DNA from: Paratrimastix pyriformis | Lineage: Eukaryota; Preaxostyla; Paratrimastigidae | DNA: 64,000 nt | Assembly (NCBI GenBank): GCA_027972325.1 | Contig: JAPMOS010000090.1 | Location: 62,001-126,000 of the forward strand | Direction: 5' to 3' | Shown: one piece after another, positions 54,254-64,000 of the stretch | Layout: each line of letters starts with the position of its first letter | Numbering within the stretch: position 1 is the stretch's first letter | Position numbers and translations under genes: made by a program | The notes under the pieces: model-generated | Told to the model about the DNA's origin: nothing | What the model saw: the letters and a program-made list of their open reading frames with translations, nothing else | The model's database searches: none

Positions 54254-56183
54254 ATGTGGCCCAGACACCTTCTTGCGATTTTGGTGGTGGTCTATGCTCT
54301 GATCGGCGCAAGCGTGTTTTTGCTCATGCCTCAACCGTACATGGATGAAATCTTCCACGTTCCCCAAGCCCAAAAGTGGTGCAACAGTGATTTCTCATGG
54401 GACCCCATGATTACAACCCTCCCTGGACTGTCTGTCTCAACACCCACCGTTTTTCAAAACAACTTCGCCAGATATCTGACTTCCCTTCTTTTTCTGGGAC
54501 CAGGAATCCTCTCCTCGGCACTTTTGAAAGTTTTGGGGGTTGATGTTGACGTCGCTGGGGCAGTGTGTCCAACGACGCTGCTGCGACTGACCAACGCATT
54601 CTTCGGCTTGTTAACCGCGTGGCTCCTGTGGGAACTGATCCCGCCAGCCCGCAGGACGACGTCCAAGGTCTTCAAAGTGGTCTGTCGTATCACCCACGGC
54701 GCAAGGGAATGGCCTAAGCAACTCCATCCGGTAGTTGTGGATCCTCTTTTGCCCAGTCGGGTTCCTCTACTACTTTGTCTACTACACCGACGCTGGCGCC
54801 CTCTTTTGGCTTCTGATGGGCCATTATGTCCGTTTCATCGCATTTGCTTACGCCCACTTCTGTCCCCTAGTTGCTGACCAAGAACCGGCCATTCCTCTCT
54901 GCGTTGGTCGGTACCCCCCCCCCCCAGCCCAGCCCAGCCCAGCCCAGCCCAGCCCAGCCCACAGCCCACAGCCCACAGCCCAGCCCAGCCCACAGCCCAG
55001 CCCACAGCCCAGCCCACAGCCCAGCCCAGCCAAGCCAAGCCCATCACTTCATCCCGTTTACTTTTCTTCTGCGTTATCACCTCCATCGCTACTTTGTAGG
55101 CCTGTGCAGCGGCGGTCCTTTTCCGACAGACGTCCATCGTCTGGGTCGCATATATTGCTGCGGATCATTTGCTAAGTGACCTCGAGTCCGATCTCCCTGA
55201 GTGTGCGAACCTGTCCCTCCAAGGAGTCTTCGCCAGATTTGCGGACTTACTTCGTTGTGCCTGGAAGATAAAAATTTACCTGGTGAAGCGCTATTGGGGC
55301 CATGTGGCGGTGGGGATTGGATTTGTTCTATTTGTCTTTCTGAATGGGTCGCTTGTTGGTCTGTTATCTTTCAGCTTCCTCCGAGGTACCACCTTCTCGA
55401 CTAGTGGGCGACAAGGAGCATCACGTGGCGGGCGTGTCGTTTGCCCAACTCCTCTACTTTTCTCTCTTTGTGTGCCTCGCTTTCGGACCTCTTCTCGTCC
55501 CACTTCTGATCCGCGCCTGGAAGGTTTGTGCACTGCTGCGCTGCTTCCCTCAAATTCTTCCGTTCTGTCGGCAGGGATTCATTCGCTCACCACGCCATTT
55601 TGTGGCGCTGGTAGTCTGTATCCACCTTTGCCTGACTTTCGGCAGGTTTGCTTTATCATGAGGTTTCTCGATCATGACCGCTCCTTTTAGTGTCATACAC
55701 CCTTATATGCTTGCAGACAACAGGCATTTGTCGTTCGCCCTTTGGAAGAACGTGATCCGCCCAGTCTCCACGATGCATCTCCCACCCAAGGTCGGGACTG
55801 GCTTCTCCGGGTTGTGTTAGTGATTTCTTTGGTTCCAGATCACGTGGATTGATTATGTCGTGGGATACCTCCGTGACCGCCGTGGACTCCGAATTTTTGC
55901 GACGTACACCTTGGTCTCTGTCCCGGTGACGCTCGCCGCCAGTCTGCCATTTTATGTCACCCCTCGCCTCACCACTCGCATGTGTAACCCATAGTGGCGG
56001 ATATCCCCCTTTTCCATGGAATTTTATACATCATTGCTCTCACCCTCAATCTGGTGCCTTCATCCCTCTTCGAGCCCCGCTACTTCTTGACGCCGCTCAC
56101 TTTCCTGATGCTCAACTACCTCCAGAGCACAAAGAAAGCTCCCCCAGCAACCCGTTATCCCATTGTACAGGTCTGCCCCCCCC

Positions 56184-56214
<31 letters not shown>

Positions 56215-56348
56215 ACACAGCCCCCAAAGCCCCAAACTGATCTATCTATCCGTCTCCTCTCCAGCGATTGGCAACGGTCTCTTCGATCGCCATTTCCCTT
56301 GGCACAGTGGCTCTCTTCCTTAAGCATCCCCTCCATCTGCTATGGTGA
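54254..56348 (+). CDS. ALG10: ALG10 alpha-1,2-glucosyltransferase
   Basis: A multi-exon membrane protein. The first exon has a signal-anchor ([20 protein letters not shown]) followed by the catalytic loop motif [20 protein letters not shown] and [11 protein letters not shown], diagnostic of DIE2/ALG10. Later: [30 protein letters not shown] spliced (GTCGGT donor) to [28 protein letters not shown] spliced to [20 protein letters not shown], the second family signature; then [19 protein letters not shown]; and a last exon ending in [12 protein letters not shown]. The enzyme adds the third, terminal glucose from dolichol-P-glucose to the lipid-linked oligosaccharide in the ER lumen, completing the Glc3Man9GlcNAc2 donor. 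The window therefore implies a full-length N-glycan precursor. Introns hold a CAGCC array (54925-55030) and a poly-C plus CA repeat (56167-56220). Confidence 0.85.
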
Positions 56349-56477
56349 AGATGCTGCACCCGGTCGTTTCGCTCTTGTGTTGTTCCGGGGAGGGAGGGAG
56401 GGGGAGGGGAGGGGGGGGCGAGAGAGCAGTGTGACGGCGCACCCAACGGAAGCGTCGCGAGGGGTGTGGGCGTTCCC

Positions 56478-59400
56478 TTACCTGTTGTCCTCCATCCATA
56501 TGATGGGCACGTTGTTCTTCTTGCTGAACTTGTCGGCGGCCGCCCTGAGGGCCGGGGTCTTGTGGCCCGCCAAGAAGACGGCCTCGACATCGCGGTTGAA
56601 CCGAACCTCGCCGTGGATCTGCCGCCGGCGCGGGTGATGACGTCAGTGGTGTGGCTCCCGGCCTGCAGGCCCATCCAGACCTGGATCTCCTTGTACGTGC
56701 CGATGACGCCCGAGTCGTGGAAGGGCTTGATCTCGTTGGCGACCTCCATCACCGCCTTGAACTCCTGGTCCGTGTACAGCTTGAGCACGTGCCCTGCGGG
56801 GGGAGTTCGGGGTGGTGGTGGTGACGAACTGGGGGGGGGGTGCGGCAGGCGGGGCGATACCGACCGTAGTACTCGCAGCTGGCCAGGGAGTGGGACCCGC
56901 CGCCCGTGTCCTCGTTGGCGAAGCTGGTCCGCAGGCGGACGTTCTTCAGCAGCAGGTACGAGGTGCCGTACTGCGAGCAGCACTTGACCCCCACCGGGTC
57001 GTTGACAATGTTCTGCCCAGACGGGGGTGCGATGAAGGAGGGGAGGTGATGCTGCCGTGGATCACGGATATCCGTGAGGATGGCTGCTGATGCTGATGCT
57101 GATGATGCTGATGCTGGTGTTGCTGATGCTGGTGTTGCTGATGCTGGTGTTGCTGATGCTGGTGTTGCTGATGCTGGTGTTGCTGATGATGCTGATGCTG
57201 ATGCTGATGCTGATGCTGATGCTGATGCTGACGCTGACGCTGACGCTGATGCAGATGCTGATGCAGATGCAGATGCTGATGCAGATGCAGATGCTGATGC
57301 AGATGCAGATGCTGATGCAGATGCAGATGCTGATTTTCCGACAGGTCGGCTCCCGAGTGTTTTGGGGTGTGGGTGCGCGTTGGCCAAACTCTGGCCCTGA
57401 TGAGCGCGGTGAGACATGTTTGCCACACTGACACCACGACTAGCAATACCGCTTTGCCCAACCCACCAACACGGGGTGGACATTTCACCCTCCCTCCCCG
57501 GGGGGGTCCGGACCAGCACCCCGTACTTGCACCGCTCGGAGCCGGGGCAGTGGGGCGGGTAGAGCTGGTTGAAGAGGGTGTTCTCCCACTCGACCCGGGT
57601 CTGGTTGTTCAGGCAGCCGCAGCTCGTCTTCGTCTCGAACTGGTTCCTGTGCCGCCCAGCCGGGGGGGGGGGGGGGGGGGGGGGGGGCATATGAAGCGAC
57701 ACAGGGTGAGGGTGGCTCTGCGTGGCGGCGGTCTCAAACTGGTTCCGGTGCGCCCACGGCGGGGAGGGGGAGGGACCCGTGTGAAGCAGCAGGGTGGCGT
57801 ATGGGCGCGTGTGCGCATCGTGTGGGAGGTTGGGACTCGCGCCTGCCAGGGAGGAGGGGAAGGGGAGGAGGAGGCAGGGGGCGGACCTGTAGTTTGTGTC
57901 ATCGGCGAACTTGTCCAGGAGCCGATCCGCGTGGAAGTCTGCCAGCCACCCAGCAGCCGGAAATCACCACGGGGGGTGGGCGAGCCAGAGGAATGAAGGC
58001 GGACGATGGCAGCCTCCCGAGGAGGAAGAGTCGCGGCGGGGGCGAAGGGGGGGCAGTGCGCCGCACAGACGGATGATACTGCGGGCATTGGGAACCAGCG
58101 GCACACGCGGCGGCGGAGCCCGTGGTGCCGATTCGGGGCGGCGGCCCACATCGGGATGGCAGCCGATGCAGGCAGGCGGCAAGCAGCGCACCCCATCGCC
58201 CGGATGGGGACCAGCCACAAGCCGGCCACGGACAGGCGCAGTAGGGCCCCACCGACCCGCACCCGGGGGAAGGAACGACCGACCGGACAACACAGTGAAA
58301 CTGGTGCCGATTTGGGAACACAGGGCCACACACGCGCCACCCGTTGTACAGGCGCTCGCTTCCCACGCAGGAAGGCCGGCCAGCATCAGGGACATGGGCG
58401 CGCCCTCACCATCGCGGGGATGCGCCGCAATCACCACAGACAGAAACAGACACCACACAGACGCATAGACAGGCACAGACAGACACAGACAGACACAGAC
58501 AGACACAGACAGACACAGACACCACACAGACGCATAGACAGACACAGACAGAAACAGACACCACACAGACACATAGACAGGCACACAGACCGACACGGGC
58601 AGGACACGGGCGCCTCATCGCGGATATAAACACCGGAGACACGGCCAGACGCGGACACGGACACACACGGCAGGGCACGGACATCACCGCGGATGTATCG
58701 CAGACACGGACAGACACAGGCACAGGCGCACCACACACAGAGACACACAGAGACGGGCTGGGGGCCTCATCGCGGATGTCCCGCACGCGTCGACACAGAC
58801 AGCGCAGACACAGACGCACCACACACGGCAGGGCAGGGCACGGACATGGGGGCCTCATCGCGGATGTACCGCAGGCAGCGGATCAGCTGGTGCTCGCTGA
58901 AGCCGAGCCGCGTGGCCCGCTGGATGAGGTCCGGCTTGGCCCCCTCGGACAGCTGCGACAGGGAGAAGAAGGGTGCGTGTGCCGTCAGTGCGTGAGATGA
59001 GATGGAGGGGAGGATGAGGTCCGGCTTGGCCCCCTCGGACAGCTGCGACAGGGAGATGTGCCCACATGCCGATGCCGATGGCCGATGAGGGGAGAGAGAG
59101 GGAGACGGAGGGGTGGATGAGGCTCGGCTTGGAGGGCACAGGAGCGTGGGCGTGGGTGCCCCGAGGTGGTGGTTGGTGGTGGTGGTTGGTGGTGGTGGTT
59201 GGTGGTGGTTGGTGGTGGTGGTTGGTGGTGGTTGGTGGTGGTGGTGGTGGTGGTGGGTGGTGGTGGTGGGTGGTGGTGGTGGTGGTGGGTGGTGGTGGTG
59301 GTGGTGGTGGTGGGTGCGATGAGGGGTGATGCTCTCGGGATGAGGGATGCTCTCGGATCGCTGCGCCGCCCCCGCGAGGAGGAGCGCATGCCAGGGCAAC

Positions 59401-61206
59401 CAGGGCAGGGGCGCATGCCAGGGCAGGGGCGTATGCCAGGGCGGGGGGCATACCAGGGCGGGGGGGGGGGGGGGGGGGGGAGGGGGGCGTGCGGACGGGC
59501 TGGGACTGTGCCGTCACGTAGCGGACGGCGGCCGTCTGTGCCGGGGTGAGCCACCCGATGGCCAGCGTCTCATTGACCGGCGGCAGGAAGGCGCCCTCCT
59601 GGGGTCGGGATGGCCCCGCGTGTGTGCGTGATGCGTGATGGGGTGGGGTGGGGGTGGGGTGGGGTGGGAGGGTGGGAGGGAGGGGCAGTATGTGATGCCG
59701 GATGCTGACCCAGCATGACCATGGTGGTTGGCCGTTGGGTGGGACGGGCGGGACGGGCGGGAGGGGCAGGGACCTTCTTGAGGGTCCCCATGCCGTTGGG
59801 TCTCAAAGAATTGGTGTGCTGGTGTGCTGGTGTGCGGGGCATGGGGCATGGACGATGTGGAGCAGGGACCTTCTTGAGGGTCTCGATGTCGTTGGGGTCC
59901 CGCTCGGGGCACAGGGCGCGCTTCTCGGCCGGGGTCAGCTCCCGGTCGTCCGCAAACAGCTCGTCGTCGTGGTCCTCGACACTGCCCACACGGGGGGGAG
60001 AGAGAGGAGGGGACGGAGCCACCATCATGGGGTGGGTGGGAGGTGGGGGAATCGGTCAGTTCAGGATCGGGTCCCCGGGGACGGAGCCACCATACCTTGG
60101 GGGGGGGGGGGGGGGGGAGCACAGGCTCATCGACCAGGTCCGTCATGAACAATGGACGGTGATGGGTGGCGATGGGGGAGTGGGTGGACGGGTGGATGTG
60201 TTGGAGCGGGGGGGAGGAGGTGGCGGGTGGGTGGGAGCCACACCGACTCATAGTCCAGGTCGCCGCTGTACTCGGAGGGCACATCCTCCTCGTCCTCGTC
60301 CTTGTCGGTCGACTCCTCGTCGTCATCCCCCTCGTCGTCATCCTCCTCGTCAGAGGCCTTCGGGGGCTTCTTGGCAGCTGGGGCAACGGGCGGTGGCCGT
60401 GGCAGTGGCGGAGGCGTGATGAGCATGGTGGGGGCAACGCCAGGCAGGGATCATGCCAGACCGGGTTTTGCAGGGGTCGGGGCCGGGGCGGTGGCGGGTT
60501 TGGCCGTGGCGGTGGCGGTGGCGGTGGCTGCCACCCCGGCTGGGCTCGCCTCGGGCTGTTTGCGGCTCTTACTGCGGCGCAGGGCAGCGGCGGCCGCGGC
60601 CGCCCGGGCACTGCGCATACTCTCCGTCCGGGCGACTGGAACCGGGGCGGCAGCCGCTCGTCCCCCAACGGCCGGCGAGCTTGGGGGCGTCCCCGAGGGG
60701 GTCGTGGAGGCCCCAGATTCCGTCGAGGGGGTCCGCAGGAGATGGGCGTGCCGCGGGGTGATACTGGGCTGCTTACGGAGGGGCACGGGCCCGGTGGGGA
60801 CTGCCGGGGAGGGGATGGCCGACGGGGATGGTGCCGGGGTGGGCACAGAGACGGCGGCTGGCTTAGAGGCTGGCGCCGGGGTGGTAGAGGGCTTGGCGGG
60901 CGCTTTCGCGGCGGCCGCCTTTGCGGCAGCGGCCCGTTCACTGTTTGGCCCAGGAGTTGTATCGTCAAAATGCACAGGGGAGAGGGGGGGGGGAAAAAAA
61001 AACAGACCGTTGAGCAACACACTCGCTCAAACAATACGCAAAGATATCCTGGTCACTCATTCCGGCAGTTCGGAGACTCTAGACCCAGAGTTGAGGGTTC
61101 GAGTGGAGAGAAAATCGCAGACCGGAACGGTCTGCTTCAAATCATCGGAAATGGGGAAGCCATCACATTCGAGTTGCAGGAGAACTGGATCAACAATATC
61201 GTCCAT
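56478..61206 (-). CDS. UBA-like plus DUF3626-like protein
   Basis: A large minus-strand gene. The ATG at 61206 starts [21 protein letters not shown] long Ala/Pro-rich exon (about 60450-61000) with RKQPEASPA-type basic patches and an acidic Asp/Glu stretch (about 60250-60380) follow. Then come short exons: [40 protein letters not shown], and [20 protein letters not shown] with [10 protein letters not shown], a UBA-like three-helix pattern. The C-terminal half resembles DUF3626: [73 protein letters not shown], then a terminal [20 protein letters not shown] and [12 protein letters not shown]-stop. DUF3626 is best known from bacteria and has been likened to ADP-ribosyltransferase-type toxins; function here is unknown. 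Introns are large and repeat-filled (57080-57335, 58430-58640, 59165-59310). Confidence 0.55.
57080..57335. repeat. GATGCT/GTTGCT hexamer array
   Basis: About 250 bp of GATGCT, GATGCA and GGTGTTGCT units in an intron of the DUF3626-like gene. Frames through it (Ala-Asp, Ala-Ser, His-Gln) are low complexity and not counted as coding. Confidence 0.9.
58430..58640. repeat. AGACAC-based microsatellite
   Basis: Repeats of ACAGACAC with ACACCACACAGACGCATAGAC interruptions, intronic in the DUF3626-like gene. Confidence 0.9.
59165..59310. repeat. GGTGGT/GGTTGGTGG array
   Basis: The same motif family as 21395-21565, in an intron of the DUF3626-like gene, also with the CCA-rich strand as the coding strand. 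Confidence 0.9.
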
Positions 61207-61660
61207 TGTCGACGGCTGCACCAAAAATATAAAAACATGAGTCGGCCGATCACGACCATGGCGAAAATCGATCGAATCGAGAATAACACAACCCCCCAAA
61301 TATGCCACGATTCCCTTTCATGAAGACAGACTTTCGATGGTGCTGCTCAGTTGCGGCTGAAATGTAGGCACTGCGCGAAAACCCCCAGGTTGGAGCCAAC
61401 CATACGCCGGGAACGTCGCGCCCATGTTTTCAGGTGGTCTTCAGCGTCTTGTTGAGGGTTCAAGGACCCCTACTAGCCACCTCGCGGACTTCGAATAACC
61501 CACTCCCCGCGGACAATTTCGGTTGACGCATTACACATGCGAGCGCCCGAGATGGTTGATGGCGATATTGAGGCTGCACAGATACAGCTCGAAACAGGGA
61601 TGTGAGGGTATAGAGTTGAGAATGCGCTTGAAAAGGAAAGCACCCAGAAATATGTATGAT

Positions 61661-62063
61661 TTAGCAACCGAGCAGCATCCTCATGAGCTCATGCATATGC
61701 GCCGCTAGAGCCTCTTTTGAGGTAAACTTCTTTCTGCAATCGCAAGACAGTAATCTGGGAAGCGCGCCGTTCGAGCGATGATGGAATCGTATACGACTGG
61801 ACAGACGGTTGGTTATCGAATGGACACGGATATCTCCCAGAAAGATCTGGTTGAGTTTTATCCACAATTCTTTGGAGGGTTTCGCCCAGGGCCATCATGA
61901 ATTCGCCGTTCTGATTTGATCGCCTGACATCTTGGGGAATGGGGGACGAGGGTACAACAGAGGCTCCGGGATGGGGTGATAATGATCGTGTCAGAGTTTT
62001 GTTTGTTGACGAGTGTGGGGTGCATGAAAAGGACCGGCTCGGCGCACCTGGTCCGGTCGACAT
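61661..62063 (-). CDS. possible small zinc-finger-like protein
   Basis: Two overlapping frames look partly real: one reads MMALGETLQRIVDKTQPDLS and GRYPCPFDNQPSVQSYTIPS, the other LLSCDCRKKFTSKEALAAHM before the stop at 61661. The second resembles a C2H2 finger, but the spacing CxC ... HxxxxM is not canonical. An intron between them is plausible. It is head-to-head with the synapsin gene. Confidence 0.3.
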
Positions 62064-62101
62064 CAGCCGTCTTCTCGCCCCCAGGACCGATTCACGGCGG
62101 C

Positions 62102-64000
62102 ATGAAGACGCTGTTGGTCATCGACTCGGTGGCCTCTAATTGGCCCGACTTATTTCGGGGGCACACCCTCGCTTCAGGTTCGCGCGAGACCCATCCCCGC
62201 GCAGACGCTCATACACGATAGGGGAGCAACTCGATGTTTATTGCGCTCCGTTCGTCGATCTCGAAGGTTTGGGCAATTAATCACGGCGTCATTTTTTTCC
62301 CACGTCACCGAAGTGATCAGTTATGGTGACAGTCACCTGGTGGTGACCATTGGGTATCCTCAGACGCGTACCACCAAAACAATTGTTCCCGACTTTATCC
62401 TCTTCCGCTCAACGGTGCACGGGATTGCAACCCACGAGAATACCACCAATTTCATGGCCATTATGCATTCCGGCATTCCATGCCTGAACAGCGCCCACTC
62501 CGTGTGTCCGTACAACCCCGGGAGGTTGCGGCGAACAACACGTCCGCGTTGTAGGGATGTGCATGCAACGCCCCATTGTTGCTGGCGCGCTGCATTCGAT
62601 CGCCCGGCGGTGTGGCCCCGACCAGTTCCCGACCCTACCCCAGGTGTTTATGGCCGACCCGGCCCACCTGCACCCGGGTACCGTCCCCTATCCCATGCCG
62701 CAGCCCTCAGAGTCTGACGGCACCGCGGAAAGGCACGGGAAGACATGGCTGCCCTTTGGGATGGACGAGCAACCCCCGGCGGCCGAGTCGACCGAAACCC
62801 GGGGTGATGTCACCACCACCGCTGCCCCCCCGGAGGTGTTTGAAATTTGTGTCCGTCGGACCTGGTGCTGCTGTCGGCGCTCATCACATCATCACGTCGC
62901 GCTCTCATGTCCCCTCCCAGGTCACTCGCACGCCGGCTACGGCAAAGTTAAGCTGGGTCCGCCGCATCGCTCCTGCCTCCCTCCCCCCACGCTGCCGTCC
63001 ACGCACGCAGGCCCTCCCATCGGCCCATCTGCACGCAAGGGCTCCCATTGACCCACCACCACCACCACCACCACCACCACCACCACATGGGCTGTCCCCC
63101 CCCCCCCCCCCCCCCCCACTACCACCACTACCACCACTACCACCACTACAGATGACCCGACACACTTTGCCGACGCCCGGGGCCTATGTGGGGGTGAGCT
63201 TCGCGGTGAATATGCCCTGGTGGAGCCCTTCATCGACTGGGACTTCGGTCTGCCCTGCCCTCTGGGAGTGGCCTCGGCCTCCTCGGGGTTGGGATGGTAG
63301 TGTGTCTGTATGTATGCGCGTGGATGGGTGGGGGAGGGGGTGGAGCCACGGCCGGTGGGGTCCTGCAGACACTGAACGATCCACGCTCACCACCGTGCAT
63401 GCGTGTCCCCGGACGGATCGGCGTGATGGGCGCGGTGGGTGCGGTGGGTGCGTGGGGTGGTGGTGCAGACCTGCGCATCCAGAAGATCGGGTCGCACTAC
63501 CGGTGCTTCCAGCGGCGCACCCCGACTGGAAGGGGTCCGTAGCCGCCACTCACCGTCCCTCGGGCCCCCTTGTGCTGATCCGACTCACGGCCATTCACTG
63601 TGATGTCTCCATCCTGTTGCTCCCCCCTCCTCCCCCCCTCATGCAGTCTACACGCACCATGTGGCTTGACCCACGGCCATCCCCCCGTCAGGGAGCATCT
63701 TTATGACCCGGACCGGTTGGCAACACTTGACATGTGGCTATTCCCCCCCACCTCCCTCCTGCCCCATCAGGAACACCTCGATCCGGACGCAGGTGGAGGA
63801 TGTTCCCCTGCGGCCCGAGTGGGGCCGCTGGGTGGACGAGTGCAGCCGGCTCTTCGGGGGCATGGACCTCTGCGCCCTGGACGTCCTCCACAGGCGCTCC
63901 GACGACCGCTACTTCATCCTCGAGGTCTCTGCGCCCCCCGCCCGCCCCGTGCCTGCCACGGACTTTTGACTGGTCTTAGGGGATGGGGGGGATAGACGGG
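62102..64000 (+). CDS. synapsin-domain (ATP-grasp) protein, 3' end beyond window
   Basis: Exons in order read: MKTLLVIDSVASNWPDLFRG; EQLDVYCAPFVDLE; VISYGDSHLVVTIGYPQ, PDFILFRSTVHGIATHENTT and FMAIMHSGIPCLNS; MCMQRPIVAGALHSIARR and FPTLPQVFMADPAHL; GHSHAGYGKVK; EYALVEPFIDWDFG; DLRIQKIGSHYRCFQR; and RWVDECSRLFGGMDLCALDV, then DDRYFILEVSAPP. This is colinear with the synapsin central domain of animals, including the ATP-grasp Gly-rich loop (GHAHSGMGKVKV in mammals), the EPFID-YDIRVQKIG strand and the FGGLDICAV strand. Animal synapsins bind ATP and tether synaptic vesicles to actin. Here only the catalytic-type core is seen, without the vesicle-binding N-terminus. Donors include GTTCGC and GTTTGG; the first intron is about 43 nt. 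The gene continues past position 64000. Confidence 0.75.

Noticed and set aside
57074-57431. Ala-Asp and Leu-Met repeat frames
   Set aside because: Translation of the hexamer array in an intron; not protein-like.

Overview
This window is nuclear DNA of a GC-rich, intron-dense protist. Every recognisable gene is eukaryotic: ARP2/3 subunit, TATA-binding protein, R-SNARE, exon-junction factor, ribosomal protein L3, ER glucosyltransferase, F-box and SET/MYND proteins. About 25 protein genes lie on both strands, with intergenic gaps mostly under 700 bp. Many introns are only about 40-60 nt, while others have been inflated by repeats. I see no rRNA, tRNA, CRISPR array, retroelement or virus-like element. 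The species cannot be fixed from sequence alone. A phosphofructokinase with the pyrophosphate-type GGDD and PKTIDND motifs fits an anaerobic or microaerophilic free-living protist such as a preaxostylan or archamoeba. That is inference.

Layout, left to right. 1-7.2 kb: partial ZUP1/UfSP-like peptidase (-), ARPC5 (+), a coiled-coil protein (-), TBP (+), ANP32 (-). 7.3-15.3 kb, a run of plus-strand genes: F-box/LRR protein, uracil phosphoribosyltransferase, secreted Fe/Mn-type superoxide dismutase, sterol C24-methyltransferase. 15.9-22.4 kb: RWD protein (-), longin R-SNARE (-), a RING-like/acyl-CoA-binding fusion (+), a secretory TPM-TM-RING protein (-). 22.5-25 kb is unresolved. 25.1-38 kb: a ubiquitin-like gene without the C-terminal Gly-Gly (+), a partial duplicate of a SMYD gene (-), an unknown plus-strand gene, the full SMYD gene carrying a 1.1 kb minisatellite (-), and PPi-type PFK (-). 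38.7-48.8 kb, plus strand: F-box/LRR, F-box plus zinc-knuckle protein, TrmO, Barentsz/CASC3. 49.1-64 kb: a methyltransferase (-), an LRR protein (-), RPL3 (+), ALG10 (+), a UBA-like/DUF3626-like protein (-) and a synapsin-domain gene (+) cut by the window end.

Nine genes (ARPC5, TBP, ANP32, the first F-box/LRR, UPRT, SOD, SMT, the R-SNARE and RPL3) were modelled exon by exon from protein-family continuity, and each total length came out divisible by three. Those models show the main oddity of the window: the 5' splice site is usually GTCYG (GTCTG or GTCCG) rather than GTRAGT. Introns also carry long poly-C tracts nearly always on the coding strand, and several contain tandem copies of the neighbouring exon edge with its splice site. 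Other points of interest are a TBP with a long C-terminal tail, a ubiquitin that cannot be conjugated, a RING-ACBP fusion, a PAM2-like motif in Barentsz and a synapsin-domain protein outside animals.
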